The translations under genes and the position numbers were made by a program. Of a stretch of DNA of 36,212 nucleotides, positions 25,971 through 33,591 are shown one piece after another. Each line of letters opens with the position of its first letter. The first letter of the stretch is position 1. Source of the DNA: Sphingobacterium sp. N143 (GTDB lineage: Bacteria; Bacteroidota; Bacteroidia; Sphingobacteriales; Sphingobacteriaceae); assembly GCF_030325625.1 (NCBI RefSeq), contig NZ_JACAIS010000016.1, forward strand, positions 1 to 36,212. Reading direction: 5' to 3'. The notes under the pieces were generated by a model that was not told the DNA's origin, ran no database searches, and saw only the letters and a list, made by a program, of their open reading frames with translations.

Positions 25971-27758
25971 TTATTTATTATCATAATAATGTTTCATCAG
26001 AAACCAGGCTTTCTTTCGGTAGCCTTGGTCTGAGATCAATCCTTTGCGGTTCCAGCCATCTTGGTTGGTCGGATGAAAACGGAACGGCGAACGGAAATCA
26101 AATAGCACCCAAGGTGAAGTTCCGCGCAGGTTTGGAATATGCTTAAACATTTCGAGGTTGTTTTTGTACAAAGTCGCTTGGTAATCCTCACTCCATGAAC
26201 TGACGACATCCTTTTCGCCCGTTTTACCATACAGCGCCTCGCCTCCAAATTCAGAAATAATTAAAGGCTGGCCTTTTGCCACATCCCATACTGCTTTATC
26301 AGGAGAAACTGGCCAGGAATGGTACCAGCCTAAATATTTGTTAACAGCTACGACGTCCAATTCTTTCGTAAAAGGATCATCCATAACAAAGGTTTCCTTC
26401 TCCTTATTGAAACGAACAAGATCAAAAGCAGCGGTTATAAGCCTGGTCGTGTCAATGGCTCTGCATGTAGCAATCAAATGCCTGATAAAAGCATTTCTAG
26501 GCTCGGACGGCTGGGTTTCATTGGCTACTCCCCAAAAAGCTAGTGCGCAACGATTTTTGTCTCGAGCAACCATTTCCCGCATCATTTTACCGGCTTTATC
26601 TTTGGTAGATTCATTTTCAAAATCGATGCCTTGCCAAATGGGAATTTCTTCCCACAACAAGAAACCCATTTTTTCGGCCATTCTCACGATATATTCATTT
26701 TGTGGATAATGCGCCAAACGAATCATATTACAGCCCAAAGCTTTCGCTTCTGAAAGCAGCATCACTGCATCTGCCTGTGAAAAAGCACGACCTTTGCGCT
26801 GAGGTATTTCCTCATGAAATGAAATGGACTTGAGAAAAATAGCTTCGCCATTCAGGAAGATATCTTCCCCTTTTACCCAAATATTGCGAAAACCTATTTC
26901 CTCTTCTATTTGATCGTCGCGCGTTGAAATCTTCACGTTATACAGTTTAGGTGAAGTGGGCGACCAACGTTTGATTTTTCTCGATAGGAATGAAGTTTTT
27001 ACTTCTCCCTGAGCATCTGTTTTAAGCGTTTGTTTTAGTTGTAGTTCCGGTATTTCGATAGTTACCGAGGAATTGGCCATCGTTTCCGAAAGTTTGACCT
27101 TCGCATTGATTTTATCGGCTTTGGTTTTGTCCAATTGAACAAAATAATCATCGATAAAAACTTTTGGCGTGCTTACCAAAAAGACATCTCGGGTGATACC
27201 GCCATAGTTCCACCAATCAAAGGCCATTGCCGGAATGGCATCAACCTGCCGGCTATTATTTACCTCAACTGCCAAAAAATTATCGTTTTCTTTGGCTGCA
27301 TCTGTTATTTCAATCTGAAAGGGGGTAAAACCACCTTCATGTTGTGCAATCTCTTGTCCATTGAGATATATGCGACAACGGTAACTTACCGCAGCGAAAT
27401 ACAAGAACAACCTTTCGTTATTTTCTTTCACTACATCGAACTTACGGCCATACCAGATGGTACCTTCGTAATATTTAAGTTCAGGCATTTGACTGTTCCA
27501 ATCTGAAGGCACATTTAAACGGAGACCATTCTCGAAAGCGTATTCATAAAAATCAGTCTTGCTTTCGGCTTTTTTATTCAGATAGATTTGGTTTTTTCTT
27601 CCCTGGTCGTATAAGTCTACAATAGCGTCCCACTTTCCATTTAAGGATTGAGCTCGCCGACCATACACATTGGCCATATTTTGCTGTGCAACAAGGCTGG
27701 AGGTTATCAGACTAAAAAAAAGAGACAATATCAAAGGTAGATTGATCAGCTTTATCAT
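25971..27758 (-). CDS. Secreted GH2 beta-glucuronidase
   Basis: 595 residues, with signal peptide ending near SSLVAQ. The three GH2 domains have normal length: jelly roll (about 35-195, YYEGTIWYGRKFDV), Ig-like (195-290), TIM barrel (290-595). Acid/base is E414 in FWGVANETQ and nucleophile E503 in IISEFGGEA. The segment N570-R-K572-G matches the NxKG motif that in beta-glucuronidases holds the carboxylate of glucuronic acid, and VNKYLGWYHSW also fits that group. It should remove terminal beta-linked glucuronic acid from oligosaccharides in the periplasm. It is 28 bp from the upstream paralogue gene and 87 bp from the next GH2. This is the most specific functional clue in the PUL. Confidence 0.87.
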   Translation of the reverse strand: MIKLINLPLILSLFFSLITSSLVAQQNMANVYGRRAQSLNGKWDAIVDLYDQGRKNQIYLNKKAESKTDFYEYAFENGLRLNVPSDWNSQMPELKYYEGTIWYGRKFDVVKENNERLFLYFAAVSYRCRIYLNGQEIAQHEGGFTPFQIEITDAAKENDNFLAVEVNNSRQVDAIPAMAFDWWNYGGITRDVFLVSTPKVFIDDYFVQLDKTKADKINAKVKLSETMANSSVTIEIPELQLKQTLKTDAQGEVKTSFLSRKIKRWSPTSPKLYNVKISTRDDQIEEEIGFRNIWVKGEDIFLNGEAIFLKSISFHEEIPQRKGRAFSQADAVMLLSEAKALGCNMIRLAHYPQNEYIVRMAEKMGFLLWEEIPIWQGIDFENESTKDKAGKMMREMVARDKNRCALAFWGVANETQPSEPRNAFIRHLIATCRAIDTTRLITAAFDLVRFNKEKETFVMDDPFTKELDVVAVNKYLGWYHSWPVSPDKAVWDVAKGQPLIISEFGGEALYGKTGEKDVVSSWSEDYQATLYKNNLEMFKHIPNLRGTSPWVLFDFRSPFRFHPTNQDGWNRKGLISDQGYRKKAWFLMKHYYDNK

Positions 27759-27786
27759 AATAGGTCTTAGTTGTTAATAATATTTT

Positions 27787-29382
27787 CTATTTTACCTGCA
27801 ATGCCGAAAGCTTTATCCAACCCTGAGCCGTCAAATCTCCATCAAGGGCAAGTTGAATAGCCGGCTTATTTTCCTTGGTCGTATCAACAATGGCGACTGC
27901 CCAGCTATAAATTCCTGCAGGTAGATCTACTTTTGCATTTATTTTATAACTCGCAGCAGCACCTTTCAACCAAGCAGACGGTTCACTCTGACGATCTACA
28001 AAAATCTTTTTAACATTCCCTTTGGCATCTAACAGTGCAAAAGCAACTTTATATTTGTAGTTCCATTGTGGAATATTATTAGGTAAATAGCCCCAGCCCA
28101 TATTCTGCCAACGATGGGCGATTTGCGCTACTTTTCCCGTCTTGATATCTTGAGGGAGGTTGATTTGGTCTGGATATACGCGGTAGCCTCCTTCTGTAAT
28201 AAACCGTTGAACCAAATCAAAGGACTTAAACCAGGATTCAGTTTCTCCCCCCGCTCTAAAGTCCATCATATTGACATGGGCTTCGGCCGACAGGTCGAAC
28301 TCACCTTTCCTCACATCCTCATCATGACCTTCTCTATATTTTCCACTGGGGTCTGTCCAATAACGGTGCTTACCTGGGGCAATAATCCAGCCTCCTTCCA
28401 TAATGATAGGACGCTTAAAATTCCATTTCTTGGCAAAATCCTTTTCCCAATTCTGGTAATAGCCAGTCATGCCAAAAGCATCTTGGCGAAGGCTATACCC
28501 CTTATCAATAGCTTTATCCAATAAGCGTTCACTATTCGGGTTGACTGCTCCCCAACTTTCGGGATGACCGACCAGACGATGGTAGTTGATAACCAAAGGA
28601 ACTTTTGTAAATGTGTTAGCATATAAGCTGGTCACCCAGTCCAGGGTTTCTTCCTTTATTTTTTCAGTACTTTCGGGTGTCGCCATTTTGGGATCTTCAT
28701 AGACAACATAATGTGCTTCGCCCCATTTTCCCAAGCCATAGGCATCAATAAAAGAGGTCTTTTCAGGATCATTAAATTCCTTGGCTAAAGCTGTGATAAA
28801 TTTGGTATAGTATTTTCTAAAAACCGGATCCTGAGGATAAGGTGTTTGTCTATCGGGATGATTTTCATTTTCCAAATAATATTTGGCTCCAAGGTCAAAC
28901 ACAAATTTGGGTGTATTTTGGCCTTGGTCGCGACCATCTACCACAATACGGAGCGCTATGGGCAACCCTCTCGTTTGTGCGCCTTTAAGAAGCTTTCCTA
29001 TTTTAGAGTTTGGATCATCCCAGGCATAAACACCGTCACTGGGATTCAGCGAAGACCAGCTCGTGCGTACATAACATGCCGAAGCATAATCGATGGCTTT
29101 TACCTTTTTACCCAATGCTGGCACAAAATATTCGATATCCCAATACGTATCATCGGCATTACGGGGAGCATACATTACCCAACCATTTAAAGGATTGCGC
29201 AAGACTGAATGACCATCGTATTTTGGCTTTAATAAAATATATCCGGTGTTGCCCGAACCGCTTTTCCCTTCATTTTTTTGAGAAAAACCAAGCAATCCAG
29301 AAGTGCACAATAAGAGCGTTAAAATAATTTTTATTATCCAATTTGAGATTGTCTGTTTTTTTATCATTTCGTATCTGAACAT
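27787..29382 (-). CDS. Secreted putative TIM-barrel glycosidase, paralogue of the 8724-10289 protein
   Basis: 531 residues. ATG at codon 6 (MIKKQTISNW...LLGFSQ) gives a type I signal peptide without a lipobox, so this copy should be soluble in the periplasm, unlike its lipoprotein paralogue. Sequence identity to the paralogue is high along the whole length (RNPLNGWVMYA, KAIDYASACY, RIVVDGRDQG, YSLRQDAFGMT, then the same C-terminal sandwich). The two candidate catalytic acids are E222 in KWGEAH and E329 in PIIMEGGW. It is the first gene of the upstream PUL unit, behind the shared operator. The pair suggests one reaction carried out at the cell surface and again in the periplasm. Activity is not proven. 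Confidence 0.75.
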   Translation of the reverse strand: MFRYEMIKKQTISNWIIKIILTLLLCTSGLLGFSQKNEGKSGSGNTGYILLKPKYDGHSVLRNPLNGWVMYAPRNADDTYWDIEYFVPALGKKVKAIDYASACYVRTSWSSLNPSDGVYAWDDPNSKIGKLLKGAQTRGLPIALRIVVDGRDQGQNTPKFVFDLGAKYYLENENHPDRQTPYPQDPVFRKYYTKFITALAKEFNDPEKTSFIDAYGLGKWGEAHYVVYEDPKMATPESTEKIKEETLDWVTSLYANTFTKVPLVINYHRLVGHPESWGAVNPNSERLLDKAIDKGYSLRQDAFGMTGYYQNWEKDFAKKWNFKRPIIMEGGWIIAPGKHRYWTDPSGKYREGHDEDVRKGEFDLSAEAHVNMMDFRAGGETESWFKSFDLVQRFITEGGYRVYPDQINLPQDIKTGKVAQIAHRWQNMGWGYLPNNIPQWNYKYKVAFALLDAKGNVKKIFVDRQSEPSAWLKGAAASYKINAKVDLPAGIYSWAVAIVDTTKENKPAIQLALDGDLTAQGWIKLSALQVK

Positions 29383-29486
29383 ATTTTCAAGTCTACTGGT
29401 TATTGTAATCCCATTGTGTCAGCCCCTTCTATAGTTTATCCTATATTGGTGTTGTTTCAACAAAACTGATTTATTGGGATATGGTA

Positions 29487-29551
29487 CAAAATTAGCCACG
29501 ACAGGCTACCGCTATGGTATTGATTTGTTCAGAAATGGTTCGTTTTTGTAC
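29487..29551 (-). promoter_or_regulatory. Promoter of upstream PUL unit with tandem 15-bp operator
   Basis: On the minus strand GTACAAAAACGAACC (29551-29537), six spacer bases and GAACAAATCAATACC (29530-29516) are direct repeats with a 21-bp period. TAATTTTG (29494-29487), a TAnnTTTG -7 match, follows after 21 bases. This copies the arrangement at 16645-16708 and lies about 105 bp before the first gene. The second half-site is the less perfect one, so occupancy may differ between the two promoters. Confidence 0.78.
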
Positions 29552-29629
29552 AAAAATTAGGATATCGATGTCTTTCTTCATTTGTGATAAAGCTTTCCTG
29601 AGCGTTTCTATCTATGCTCATGATGGTTT

Positions 29630-29733
29630 TTGTTCTTATTTGTTGACTCAAAACTACAACACAATAGGCCCCTGGCCTACGGGCTTTAGACCAACGATAA
29701 GGAAAACTCGGTGAATGGCGGGAATGGGGAGGT
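29630..29733 (-). repeat. Right copy of 104-bp direct repeat
   Basis: 98 of 104 bases are identical to 8495-8598 in the same orientation, including the minus-strand TAnnTTTG element (29649-29656). No gene follows it directly. Transcription from it would run into the PUL promoter region and the gene at 29382. It marks the outer edge of the PUL. Confidence 0.85.
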
Positions 29734-29737
29734 TAAT

Positions 29738-29806
29738 CGTAAATTGGTAGAAGAAGGATATATAGGAAAAAGTTACCAATTAAGAGATCATGGAATCAAT
29801 CTTTAG
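29738..29806 (+). pseudogene. 3' remnant of an unidentified gene (winged-helix-like tail)
   Basis: Right after the repeat the plus strand reads RKLVEEGYIGKSYQLRDHGI and two further residues, ending in TAG at 29804-29806. It looks like the last helix and wing of a DNA-binding domain, but it is too short to name. It is wedged between the repeat and the IS3 element. Confidence 0.35.
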
Positions 29807-29846
29807 AAAACTAATGTACTGCCTGATGCTTTTGTGTAATCTTCCC

Positions 29847-30692
29847 TTAGCTAGCTACATTCAAAACTAAAGAATTCCAATCAGAATTGCTATTGCTATC
29901 CTGTTGGAATGTGGGAAACTCGGAGAGTTTTCCATATTTCAACAGGAACTCTGTCGGTGTTAACTGCCCCAAAGAAGAGTGAGGTCTTTCATTGTTGTAC
30001 ATCCATGCCCACGCCTCTGCATATTTCCTTATCTCAGGCAGGCTGTCAAACATATAGCTGTCAAGTACATCCTGTCTGAAAGTTCTGTTAAACCGTTCAA
30101 TCAAGCTGTTCTGTGTGGGCTTCCCAGGTTGGATGAATTCCCATTGTATGTTGTTCTGCTCACACCATCCACGCATGGCCTCAGCGACAAACTCCGGCCC
30201 ATTGTCCGAACGGATCTTTTCGGGTTTGCCACGCCACTCCAGCAATTTTTCCAGTTCCCGAATCACCCGCTGAGCAGGCAGGCTTGTGTCAACAGTAATG
30301 GAAAGTGCCTCCCGACTGAAATCGTCGATGACGTTCAGTGTACGGATCGTCTTTCCACTGGCCAAAGTGTCGTGCATGAAATCAAGACTCCAGGTGATAT
30401 TTGGTCCAATAGGACAGAGCAAAGGTGACTTTACCCTAGCTGGAAGACGTTTCTTGCGCTTGTTCCTCAGATTTAAACGCATGGCCGTGTATATCCTGTA
30501 AACACGTTTGTGGTTCCACATGTACTGTAACTTTCTAAGCCGGTGGTACATCATCCAGAAACCCCACGTGCGGTGCAGATCGGCCAGCTTTGACAGTTGC
30601 TCGATGACTTCCGTGTCATCTCTGCGCTTTGCGCGGTAATAAAAAACAGATGTACTGATGTTAAATGTGGCACAGGCCTGCCGTAGGCTCAT
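29847..30692 (-). CDS. IS3-family transposase OrfB (DDE integrase)
   Basis: The frame gives 281 residues from ATG 30692 but is open further upstream to the frameshift site (KALGPAEKRELVGYVREDFG precedes the Met), so the natural product is an OrfAB fusion. The HTH_21-like region covers about 25-75 (LHRTWGFWMMYHRLRKL). The integrase core has D104 (WSLDFMHD), D163 (RSDNGPEF) and E199 (NSLIERFNRTF). The ending ERPHSSLGQLTPTEFL is typical of the family. It catalyses cut-and-copy transposition of the element. All key residues are intact. Confidence 0.93.
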   Translation of the reverse strand: MSLRQACATFNISTSVFYYRAKRRDDTEVIEQLSKLADLHRTWGFWMMYHRLRKLQYMWNHKRVYRIYTAMRLNLRNKRKKRLPARVKSPLLCPIGPNITWSLDFMHDTLASGKTIRTLNVIDDFSREALSITVDTSLPAQRVIRELEKLLEWRGKPEKIRSDNGPEFVAEAMRGWCEQNNIQWEFIQPGKPTQNSLIERFNRTFRQDVLDSYMFDSLPEIRKYAEAWAWMYNNERPHSSLGQLTPTEFLLKYGKLSEFPTFQQDSNSNSDWNSLVLNVAS

Positions 30693-30742
30693 CCCAAAAT
30701 CTTCACGGACATAACCTACAAGCTCACGCTTTTCGGCAGGCC

Positions 30743-31009
30743 CTAAAGCTTTTTTTCGATAACGTCTTTTAAAACCGTGATCTGAAGGGTCTGCTCGGCA
30801 ACGATCTTTTTATATTGCGCCAGCTCTTTTTCCATCTCTCTGAGCTGCTTGAGCTGGGAAACCTCCATGCCAGAATATTTGCTTTTCCATGAATAGAACG
30901 TTCCTTGGCTGATACCGTGCTCACGGCAGATGTCCGAAACCGATTGACCCGATTCCTGCTGTGATAAAATCTTGATGATCTGTGATTCGCTGAATTTACT
31001 CTTTTTCAT
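30743..31009 (-). CDS. IS3-family OrfA (helix-turn-helix subunit)
   Basis: 88 residues. The N-terminal HTH (FSESQIIKILSQQESGQSVSDICREHGIS, given in part) binds the IS ends. A leucine-zipper helix follows (LKQLREMEKELAQYKKIV). The reading frame ends just after an A_AAA_AAG slippery site, from which the -1 frame continues into OrfB. Confidence 0.92.
   Translation of the reverse strand: MKKSKFSESQIIKILSQQESGQSVSDICREHGISQGTFYSWKSKYSGMEVSQLKQLREMEKELAQYKKIVAEQTLQITVLKDVIEKKL
30749..30755 (-). other. A_AAA_AAG programmed -1 frameshift site
   Basis: On the minus strand the orfA codons GAA AAA AAG contain the canonical heptamer A_AAA_AAG, followed two codons later by the orfA stop. Slipping back one base enters the orfB frame, which is open from there. 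This is the standard way IS3 elements make OrfAB. Confidence 0.8.
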
Positions 31010-31024
31010 TGTCCCTAAATTATC

Positions 31025-31081
31025 GCTTCCTATTTAGGCATAACTTCTGTTTCATTAAGCAGAATACGAAACAGACGATAA
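31025..31081 (+). pseudogene. 3' remnant of a Crp/Fnr-family regulator
   Basis: Directly beside the IS3 element the plus strand encodes ASYLGITSVSLSRIRNRR and a stop. The intact regulator at 34134-34667 ends ASYLGITPVSLSRIRNRQ. The match covers the recognition helix. The rest of the gene is gone, apparently lost by IS insertion or a deletion next to it. Confidence 0.75.
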
Positions 31082-31111
31082 TTGCGATATGAATGAATTT
31101 AATAGAGTCCT

Positions 31112-31134
31112 GGTTTTAAGGTGATACTAAAACC
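31112..31134. terminator. Weak hairpin between Crp remnant and araC-type gene
   Basis: GGTTTTA and TAAAACC pair as a 7-bp stem around nine bases, just past the stop of the minus-strand AraC gene. The stem is AT-rich and the T run is short, so termination is only possible. Confidence 0.3.
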
Positions 31135-31137
31135 TAT

Positions 31138-32058
31138 TCACGTATTCTGCTGATATAAATTCCTGAATTCAAGCGGTGTCTGGCGTGTAACCCTTTTGAA
31201 TAGTTTGCTTAATGATTGTGGTTGTTCAAATCCTAAGTCATAGGCGATCTCGCTTACGGTAAGTGCTGTGGTAGAGAGTTTGAGCTTGGCAACCTCTATA
31301 AGTTTGAGCTGGATATGTTGGCTGGCATTACTTCCTGTTGTATTCTTCAACACGCTACTCAGATAATCGGGCGTTTTGTTCAATTTTTCACTGAAATACT
31401 TTACTGTTGGAAGCACCTGTTGCCTGTCGTTTTTATCGTTAAAATACAGTTCTAATAATTCCTCAAACTTAGTGAGTAATTCGTGGTTACTACGCTCCCG
31501 CGTAATGAATTGTCTTTTGTAATATCGATCTGCATAATTCAACAAGAGTTCGATTTGGGAGATGATGATCTTTTTACTGAAATCATCCATATTCTTGCTG
31601 TATTCTTCGCGGATGTTGTCCAAAAGGATACCCATATTGTACTCTTCCTCATCGGAAAGAAAAAGTGCTTCATTAATGGCATATCCGAAATATTCATATT
31701 GCTTTATCGTTTTTGCCAGCGTGGTATTCCATAAAAAATCGGGATGGATAAGCAGTATCCATCCCGATGGCTCCTGCCCGGGTAATTCATCGTTGAATTT
31801 AATATTTAGGATTTGTCCTGGTGCAAAAAATGACATCAAGCCTTCATCGAAGTCATAAGGCAATTGTCCATAATTAAATTTCCCCAGTACATTCTTCTTT
31901 AATGCAATGGAATAAAATGACTGCGACCAACATTTAATCGTTCCACTTTTATACATTTCCGCATAATCTACCAAGCTGATCAACGGGTGTAAAGGCTTAG
32001 GTAAATTATACAGACGGTGAAATTCACTAATCGTTTTAACTTGAATGATTTCTTCCAT
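31138..32058 (-). CDS. AraC-family transcriptional regulator
   Basis: 306 residues. The N-terminal cupin-like half (FAPGQILNIKFN, GWILLIHPDFLW) senses an unknown ligand. The C-terminal half (about 205-306) is an AraC double helix-turn-helix, with KLNKTPDYLSSVLKNTTG in the first and TVSEIAYDLGFEQPQSLSKLFKRVTRQTPLEFR in the second (shown in parts: EIAYDLGFEQ, LFKRVTRQTP). It lies 20 bp after the SDR gene on the same strand, so it is probably co-transcribed and may control that dehydrogenase or the divergent genes. Confidence 0.9.
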   Translation of the reverse strand: MEEIIQVKTISEFHRLYNLPKPLHPLISLVDYAEMYKSGTIKCWSQSFYSIALKKNVLGKFNYGQLPYDFDEGLMSFFAPGQILNIKFNDELPGQEPSGWILLIHPDFLWNTTLAKTIKQYEYFGYAINEALFLSDEEEYNMGILLDNIREEYSKNMDDFSKKIIISQIELLLNYADRYYKRQFITRERSNHELLTKFEELLELYFNDKNDRQQVLPTVKYFSEKLNKTPDYLSSVLKNTTGSNASQHIQLKLIEVAKLKLSTTALTVSEIAYDLGFEQPQSLSKLFKRVTRQTPLEFRNLYQQNT

Positions 32059-32078
32059 AGGTCAAATTTACCAAATAA

Positions 32079-32843
32079 TTACAAGTTACTACCACCCGAC
32101 ACTTCAATTCGTTGAGCATTGATCCAATAAGCTTCTTCAGTACACAGAAAAGCAACTACAGCACCGATATCATTAGGCAAGCCAACTCGTCCCAAGGCTG
32201 TTTCGGCAGCTAATGCGGCATTCATTTCTTTGTTGTCTCTCACGGCACCTCCTAAAATATCGGTCTCGATAGCTCCCGGCGCTACTGAATTTGCCCGGAT
32301 TCTTCGTGTTCCCAATTCTTTAGCTTGATATTTAGTAAGTACTTCAAGTCCGCCTTTCATAGAAGCATACGCCGCAAATCCCTGTGTGGCAAAACGCGTT
32401 AGTCCGGTTGAAATATTCACTATTCCTCCTCCGTCGTTCATCATACGTAAAGCGTGCTGGGTGATAAAGAAAGGTGCCATAAGATGGATGTGTATCATCT
32501 CCTTAAATTGATCAATGGTAGTATCCTCAAAAATTGAAAACGTAATAGCTCCTGCGTTGTTTATCAGATAATCTAATTGTAAGTTGTCGAAATCATTTTT
32601 TAGCAACGGTAATAATTTCTCCGAAAAAAAAGGGGCATAAGCTTCGTAGACGGCAACGTCCAATTGTAAAGCTGCCGCTTTATTTCCATAGGATTTTATC
32701 TGTTCCACAACCTCATTGGCTGCTTTTTCATTGGATAGGTAGGTGATAATTACATCTAAACCTTTTTTCGCTAAGTTAAGTGCTATATCCCGACCTATTC
32801 CACGGCTTCCGCCGGTTACTAATGCAATTTTTTGTTTGTTCAT
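32079..32843 (-). CDS. Short-chain dehydrogenase/reductase (SDR)
   Basis: 254 residues, classical SDR length. Cofactor motif TGGSRGIG (10-17) with a basic residue after the second glycine favours NADP(H). NNAG is at 96-99. The catalytic triad is S145, Y159 and K163 (YASMK). The ending RIEVSGGSNL is typical. The substrate cannot be assigned. It is the first gene of a two-gene unit with the AraC regulator, and its promoter lies in the 355-bp region shared with the divergent NTF2-like gene. Confidence 0.92.
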   Translation of the reverse strand: MNKQKIALVTGGSRGIGRDIALNLAKKGLDVIITYLSNEKAANEVVEQIKSYGNKAAALQLDVAVYEAYAPFFSEKLLPLLKNDFDNLQLDYLINNAGAITFSIFEDTTIDQFKEMIHIHLMAPFFITQHALRMMNDGGGIVNISTGLTRFATQGFAAYASMKGGLEVLTKYQAKELGTRRIRANSVAPGAIETDILGGAVRDNKEMNAALAAETALGRVGLPNDIGAVVAFLCTEEAYWINAQRIEVSGGSNL

Positions 32844-33198
32844 TATGATTTAATTTTAATTACCGTACAAAGGTCTTCAAAACATTAACAGCCGACGTAT
32901 CCCAATCCGGTACGTTTGTGGCTAAATCCGCAATTCAATCAAGAAATACCATTAAATAAAAGATTTCGAGCTGAAAGCATTTTCACTATTAATAAGATGA
33001 TTTTAAACTGAGTATGTTATCAATAGATTCATAGCCCTCATTCCCAAAGTAGATTCCAAGATATCACTAGAAGCCTCAAGATTGGTTTATTCCTCCTTCT
33101 TAGTCTGTTTTAATGTTTGTGATTCTGCGTACAATTTCTTTACAATTGTTATCGTTTATTCCGTACGAGCGGAAGTAACTTTGTCAAAAACAAATAAT
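32844..33198. other. 355-bp divergent promoter region
   Basis: No gene is supported. An upstream open frame from 33082 lacks a sensible start context and is only a leftward extension of the NTF2-like gene. The right part carries the promoter motif at 33135-33183. On the left, GACCTTTG (minus strand, about 32867-32874) is a possible -7 element for the SDR gene. Confidence 0.5.
33135..33183 (+). promoter_or_regulatory. Promoter with shared 22-bp motif (copy 1)
   Basis: 33135-33156 differs at one base from 34705-34726. Its core ACAATTGTTATCGTT contains the near-palindrome TACAATTGTT. Nineteen bases downstream is TAACTTTG (33176-33183), a full TAnnTTTG match, giving a leader of roughly 10-15 nt before ATG 33199. 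The motif probably covers the -33 region and a regulator site. Confidence 0.7.
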
Positions 33199-33579
33199 AT
33201 GGATTTTATAAAAGCATTATTCAAAGACGTAATTGAAAATAAAAATTACGATGAAACATTGATTAATAAATATTTCAGTGAAAATTATATTCAGATTGTG
33301 GACAATGTGGAATTAGATTTTGAAACCTTTAAAAAACACATTAAAAAGTTGAAAGACAAAATTCAGCAAGTGGATATAGCATTTTTAAACTTAGCAGAAA
33401 ATGACCATTCGATTTTCACTAAGCACCAAGTAACCAGCATTCTCAATACTGGTGAAGTGGTTAAACATAAAGTTTTTGCAGAATTTCTGATTAAAGACGG
33501 TAAGGTATTCAAATGTGAGGAAATGACATTGCAAATAGAAGGTAGCCCGAACGAAAGCAATTTAGGGTCAGCAGTATAA
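33199..33579 (+). CDS. NTF2-like/SnoaL-type small protein
   Basis: 126 residues from ATG 33199. The longer open frame from 33082 is rejected because it would cover the promoter. The sequence has the helix-strand order of SnoaL-like NTF2 proteins (MDFIKALFKDVIENKNYD, LINKYFSENYIQIVDN, HKVFAEFLIKDGKVFKCEEM). Such proteins are often polyketide-cyclase-like enzymes or binding proteins. The role here is unknown. The GNAT gene starts 12 bp after it, so the two form an operon. Confidence 0.75.
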   Translation: MDFIKALFKDVIENKNYDETLINKYFSENYIQIVDNVELDFETFKKHIKKLKDKIQQVDIAFLNLAENDHSIFTKHQVTSILNTGEVVKHKVFAEFLIKDGKVFKCEEMTLQIEGSPNESNLGSAV

Positions 33580-33591
33580 TAGCAGCATATT

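Larger units (their letters stand above)
29815..31024 (-). mobile_element. IS3-family insertion sequence (orfA-orfB)
   Basis: About 1.2 kb carrying two overlapping-frame transposase genes with intact DDE residues, so it could be active. The right edge must lie at or before 31025, because Crp-like coding resumes there. The left edge is somewhere between 29807 and 29846. I could not find a convincing TG...CA terminal inverted repeat pair or target duplication, so exact ends are uncertain. The element separates two gene remnants. Confidence 0.75.

Noticed and set aside
26157..26172. A GGTTGTTTTTGTAC sequence like one operator half-site, inside the beta-glucuronidase gene
   Set aside because: Single, imperfect half-site in coding sequence, without the 21-bp partner or a -7 element.
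29979..30428. 149-codon plus-strand ORF inside the IS
   Set aside because: It is antisense to the conserved DDE core of OrfB and is an ordinary shadow.
33082..33198. Upstream extension of the NTF2-like gene (39 extra codons)
   Set aside because: It would place coding over a clear -7 promoter element, and the family begins at MDFIKALF.
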